From contig JTDE01000439.1 of assembly GCA_014338405.1 (NCBI GenBank), positions 188,141 to 252,140 of the forward strand: 64,000 nucleotides of DNA. Reading direction: 5' to 3'. Origin of the DNA: Paragonimus skrjabini miyazakii (Eukaryota > Platyhelminthes > Trematoda > Plagiorchiida > Troglotrematidae). The notes beneath the pieces were generated by a model, which had not been told where the DNA came from, did not search any database, and was given only the letters and a program-made list of their open reading frames with translations. Shown here one piece after another: positions 62,201 to 64,000 of the stretch. Position numbers and translations under genes: made by a program. The first letter of the stretch is position 1. Every line of letters begins with the position of its first letter.

Positions 62201-64000
62201 GTTAATAGCGAATTATATACGGTGACATATCAAACAAACCACGGACACACATACATAATCAGGCGGTTGGAACACAGCGGAATTAATCGGAAATACCTGA
62301 ACGTGGTTTAGTTAAACAAAATGTTCAAACGTCTCGCCAAAATGGATAAAACAACTTCCAGAATACTTTCGACTGAGTTATAATTGATCTTAAATGCTTG
62401 TGTTGGAATGAAGTCCATCAATTTGTTTTCCTGGACGAAGTTAGATATGTCATTCATTTGTTACCAGGATAAGGAACGTAGCACTTGTTCCGCTTAACTT
62501 CATTTCGTGAAACTTCGCAGGACTCGACGGACCTGAGATCTCATGCTACCGTGCGAGTGGGGTAGTGTGTGACGACGACGTCTTAATAAGTGCCGGAGGG
62601 CTTGTGTGAGTACTTCAGGAACAAATATTGGTGTAACTGCGGTTGAAGAAAAAAGCTGGATTCACAAAAATTCCTTCGGGTTGTACCAGAGTGAGTCATA
62701 GATTTCTACGTGCTTTCGTGAAACCGTTGTTAAAGAAAGCCTTCTAAATCATTCTTTCAAAATAATATTAGAGGAGAACTTTCATCGACGGGAAAATTAA
62801 TGGCATCATGCGACAGTTTAGTGCGTGTGTGCACTAAATTAATACTTTCTCAGATATACGCAGCAATACCAGACGCGAAATGGAAATACCGATAAGTATG
62901 GAGACCGAAAATATATTATGCTATAACTACAAGTGGTCTCGGTCAGCGCTAAACGAAACCCATACGTGAAGTAGCTAGGGGTATAAGGATCCGACCGCCG
63001 AGCGCGCGAGCAAACCGGAAGAATGCGTATGGCGTCCTTGACGCGCATAGGCCGGCAAGCTTGCAAACAAACAAACGCGATCGCATGCATCAAGCAGACG
63101 GCAGGCAAAGATCCTTAAGATCCTATATATAATGTGAGCTAAGATTTTAGGAAGGATTTTACACATCGTACAGCAGGCAGACCAGGGTTATCTCCTGATA
63201 ACTACACCAAGCATATCTCACAATTTCCGGAGGAGGGTTCAAATTTAGTACATGCCTCCTTCAAACAAACAGGCTGATTACGATCGTGAGAATAGCAGGC
63301 AAAAAGTGGTTCATCAGCTATTTATTCACTGAATAGAAATCAGGAACCCATCAACGTGACAAGTGAGACTTGAAAAGTGGTTTCATCATGTACCTGGTCC
63401 TCTGAATAGTTCTACTACATTAACTGGGTCCATGGAGATGACTGGCAGTGACGGTCCTAAGATCAGACTCATTAGTTACCGCCTTCAGCTTAATTTCACC
63501 CATAGAATAATGGATGTTTACTTGCTTTCCAGTTCGTTTATCTGCGAAGAATTGAAAGACTTTATCCGGCCCACTGCAACAAGGCACTGGAATCATCCTC
63601 TAGGGCCGCTTTACGTTATAATGTTGGGTAATGGTAGAATATTTTGATATCAACCACAAACAAGAGTGTTTTAAGATTCACTAGGCCAAACACTTCTACA
63701 CCAAATTATGTGAGCTGTCCGGTCTCGAGGATGAAGCCCTCAGGGACCGCTAGATTCAACCGTTTACGTTTCATATGCGTACAGCAAAGCGCAATGGGTC
63801 GAGGCGTTGCATAGTCTACTCGGTTGGAGGGGTAGTATGTGGGTTGTGCGTTACTTCTGTTGACGCACAGCGGAACACATCGTCGTAGTGTCCGGTTGAC
63901 ACCATTGCTGCCTCAGTGTGAGTTGGCCATCTTACTTTTGAGCCATTGAGTTCCCTGTCTTGGGCCAAATTGCACCCAATATATGGTGGTAAACAATTGC
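62201..64000. other. Region upstream of filament rod exons
   Basis: If the filament protein has a head domain, its exon should lie here or beyond on the minus strand; I could not find one. The stretch 62980-63080 is unusually G+C-rich (gcgcgcgag, gacgcgcataggccggc). No RNA gene or repeat pair seen. Confidence 0.4.

Noticed and set aside
1..64000. CRISPR arrays, operons, prophage or integrons
   Set aside because: No direct-repeat arrays or bacterial gene structure; the DNA is clearly metazoan.

Overview
The window is animal nuclear DNA from a flatworm, most probably a digenean trematode, possibly an opisthorchiid fluke. The species is inferred, not seen. The evidence is AT-rich DNA with short ORFs, very short spliceosomal introns (29-80 bp) beside multi-kilobase introns in the same genes, decayed 3' ends of non-LTR retrotransposons with trematode-style reverse-transcriptase (RT) C-termini, and tRNA-related dispersed repeats. 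There are no bacterial operons, rRNA genes, CRISPR arrays or intact tRNA genes. Coding sequence lies in short exons, so most ORFs over 60 codons are chance and gene calls rest on splice sites, phase agreement and protein resemblance.

Layout. (1) 1-5.3 kb, plus strand: the 3' part of an unrecognised gene (exons 94-5240, poly(A) signal 5260) with a broken non-LTR retrotransposon in its largest intron. (2) 5.7-6.1 kb: 3' end of a second retrotransposon family. (3) 8.87-25.06 kb, plus strand: a 12-exon gene whose exon lengths sum to 1317 nt (438 codons plus stop). It encodes a signal peptide, a small ectodomain, one transmembrane helix and a long basic and serine-rich cytoplasmic tail, and somewhat recalls the KIAA1549 family. 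(4) 26.8-27.8 kb: two 3' ends of the second retrotransposon family facing outward. (5) 29.0-62.2 kb, minus strand: a gene of about 33 kb for an intermediate-filament protein with a lamin tail domain (LTD). Its rod is in six tightly packed exons (60.7-62.2 kb); its linker, LTD and C-terminal tail are in seven widely spaced exons (51.6-29.0 kb). This is the best-identified gene in the window. (6) Inside its introns lie more repeats, an assembly gap (53519-53948) between inverted copies of a tRNA-related repeat, and plausible but unproven plus-strand exons (37.5-39.9 kb and 50.2 kb). (7) 62.3-64 kb: nothing recognised; any head-domain exon of the filament gene would be upstream of 62.2 kb.

The two best genes suggest a nuclear-lamina or cytoplasmic filament protein and a surface membrane protein; nothing shows that they work together. 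I found no evidence of a new multi-gene system. The most unusual items are the large, divergent LTD filament gene with no visible CAAX box, its 29-bp intron, and exons on the opposite strand that appear to interleave with it.
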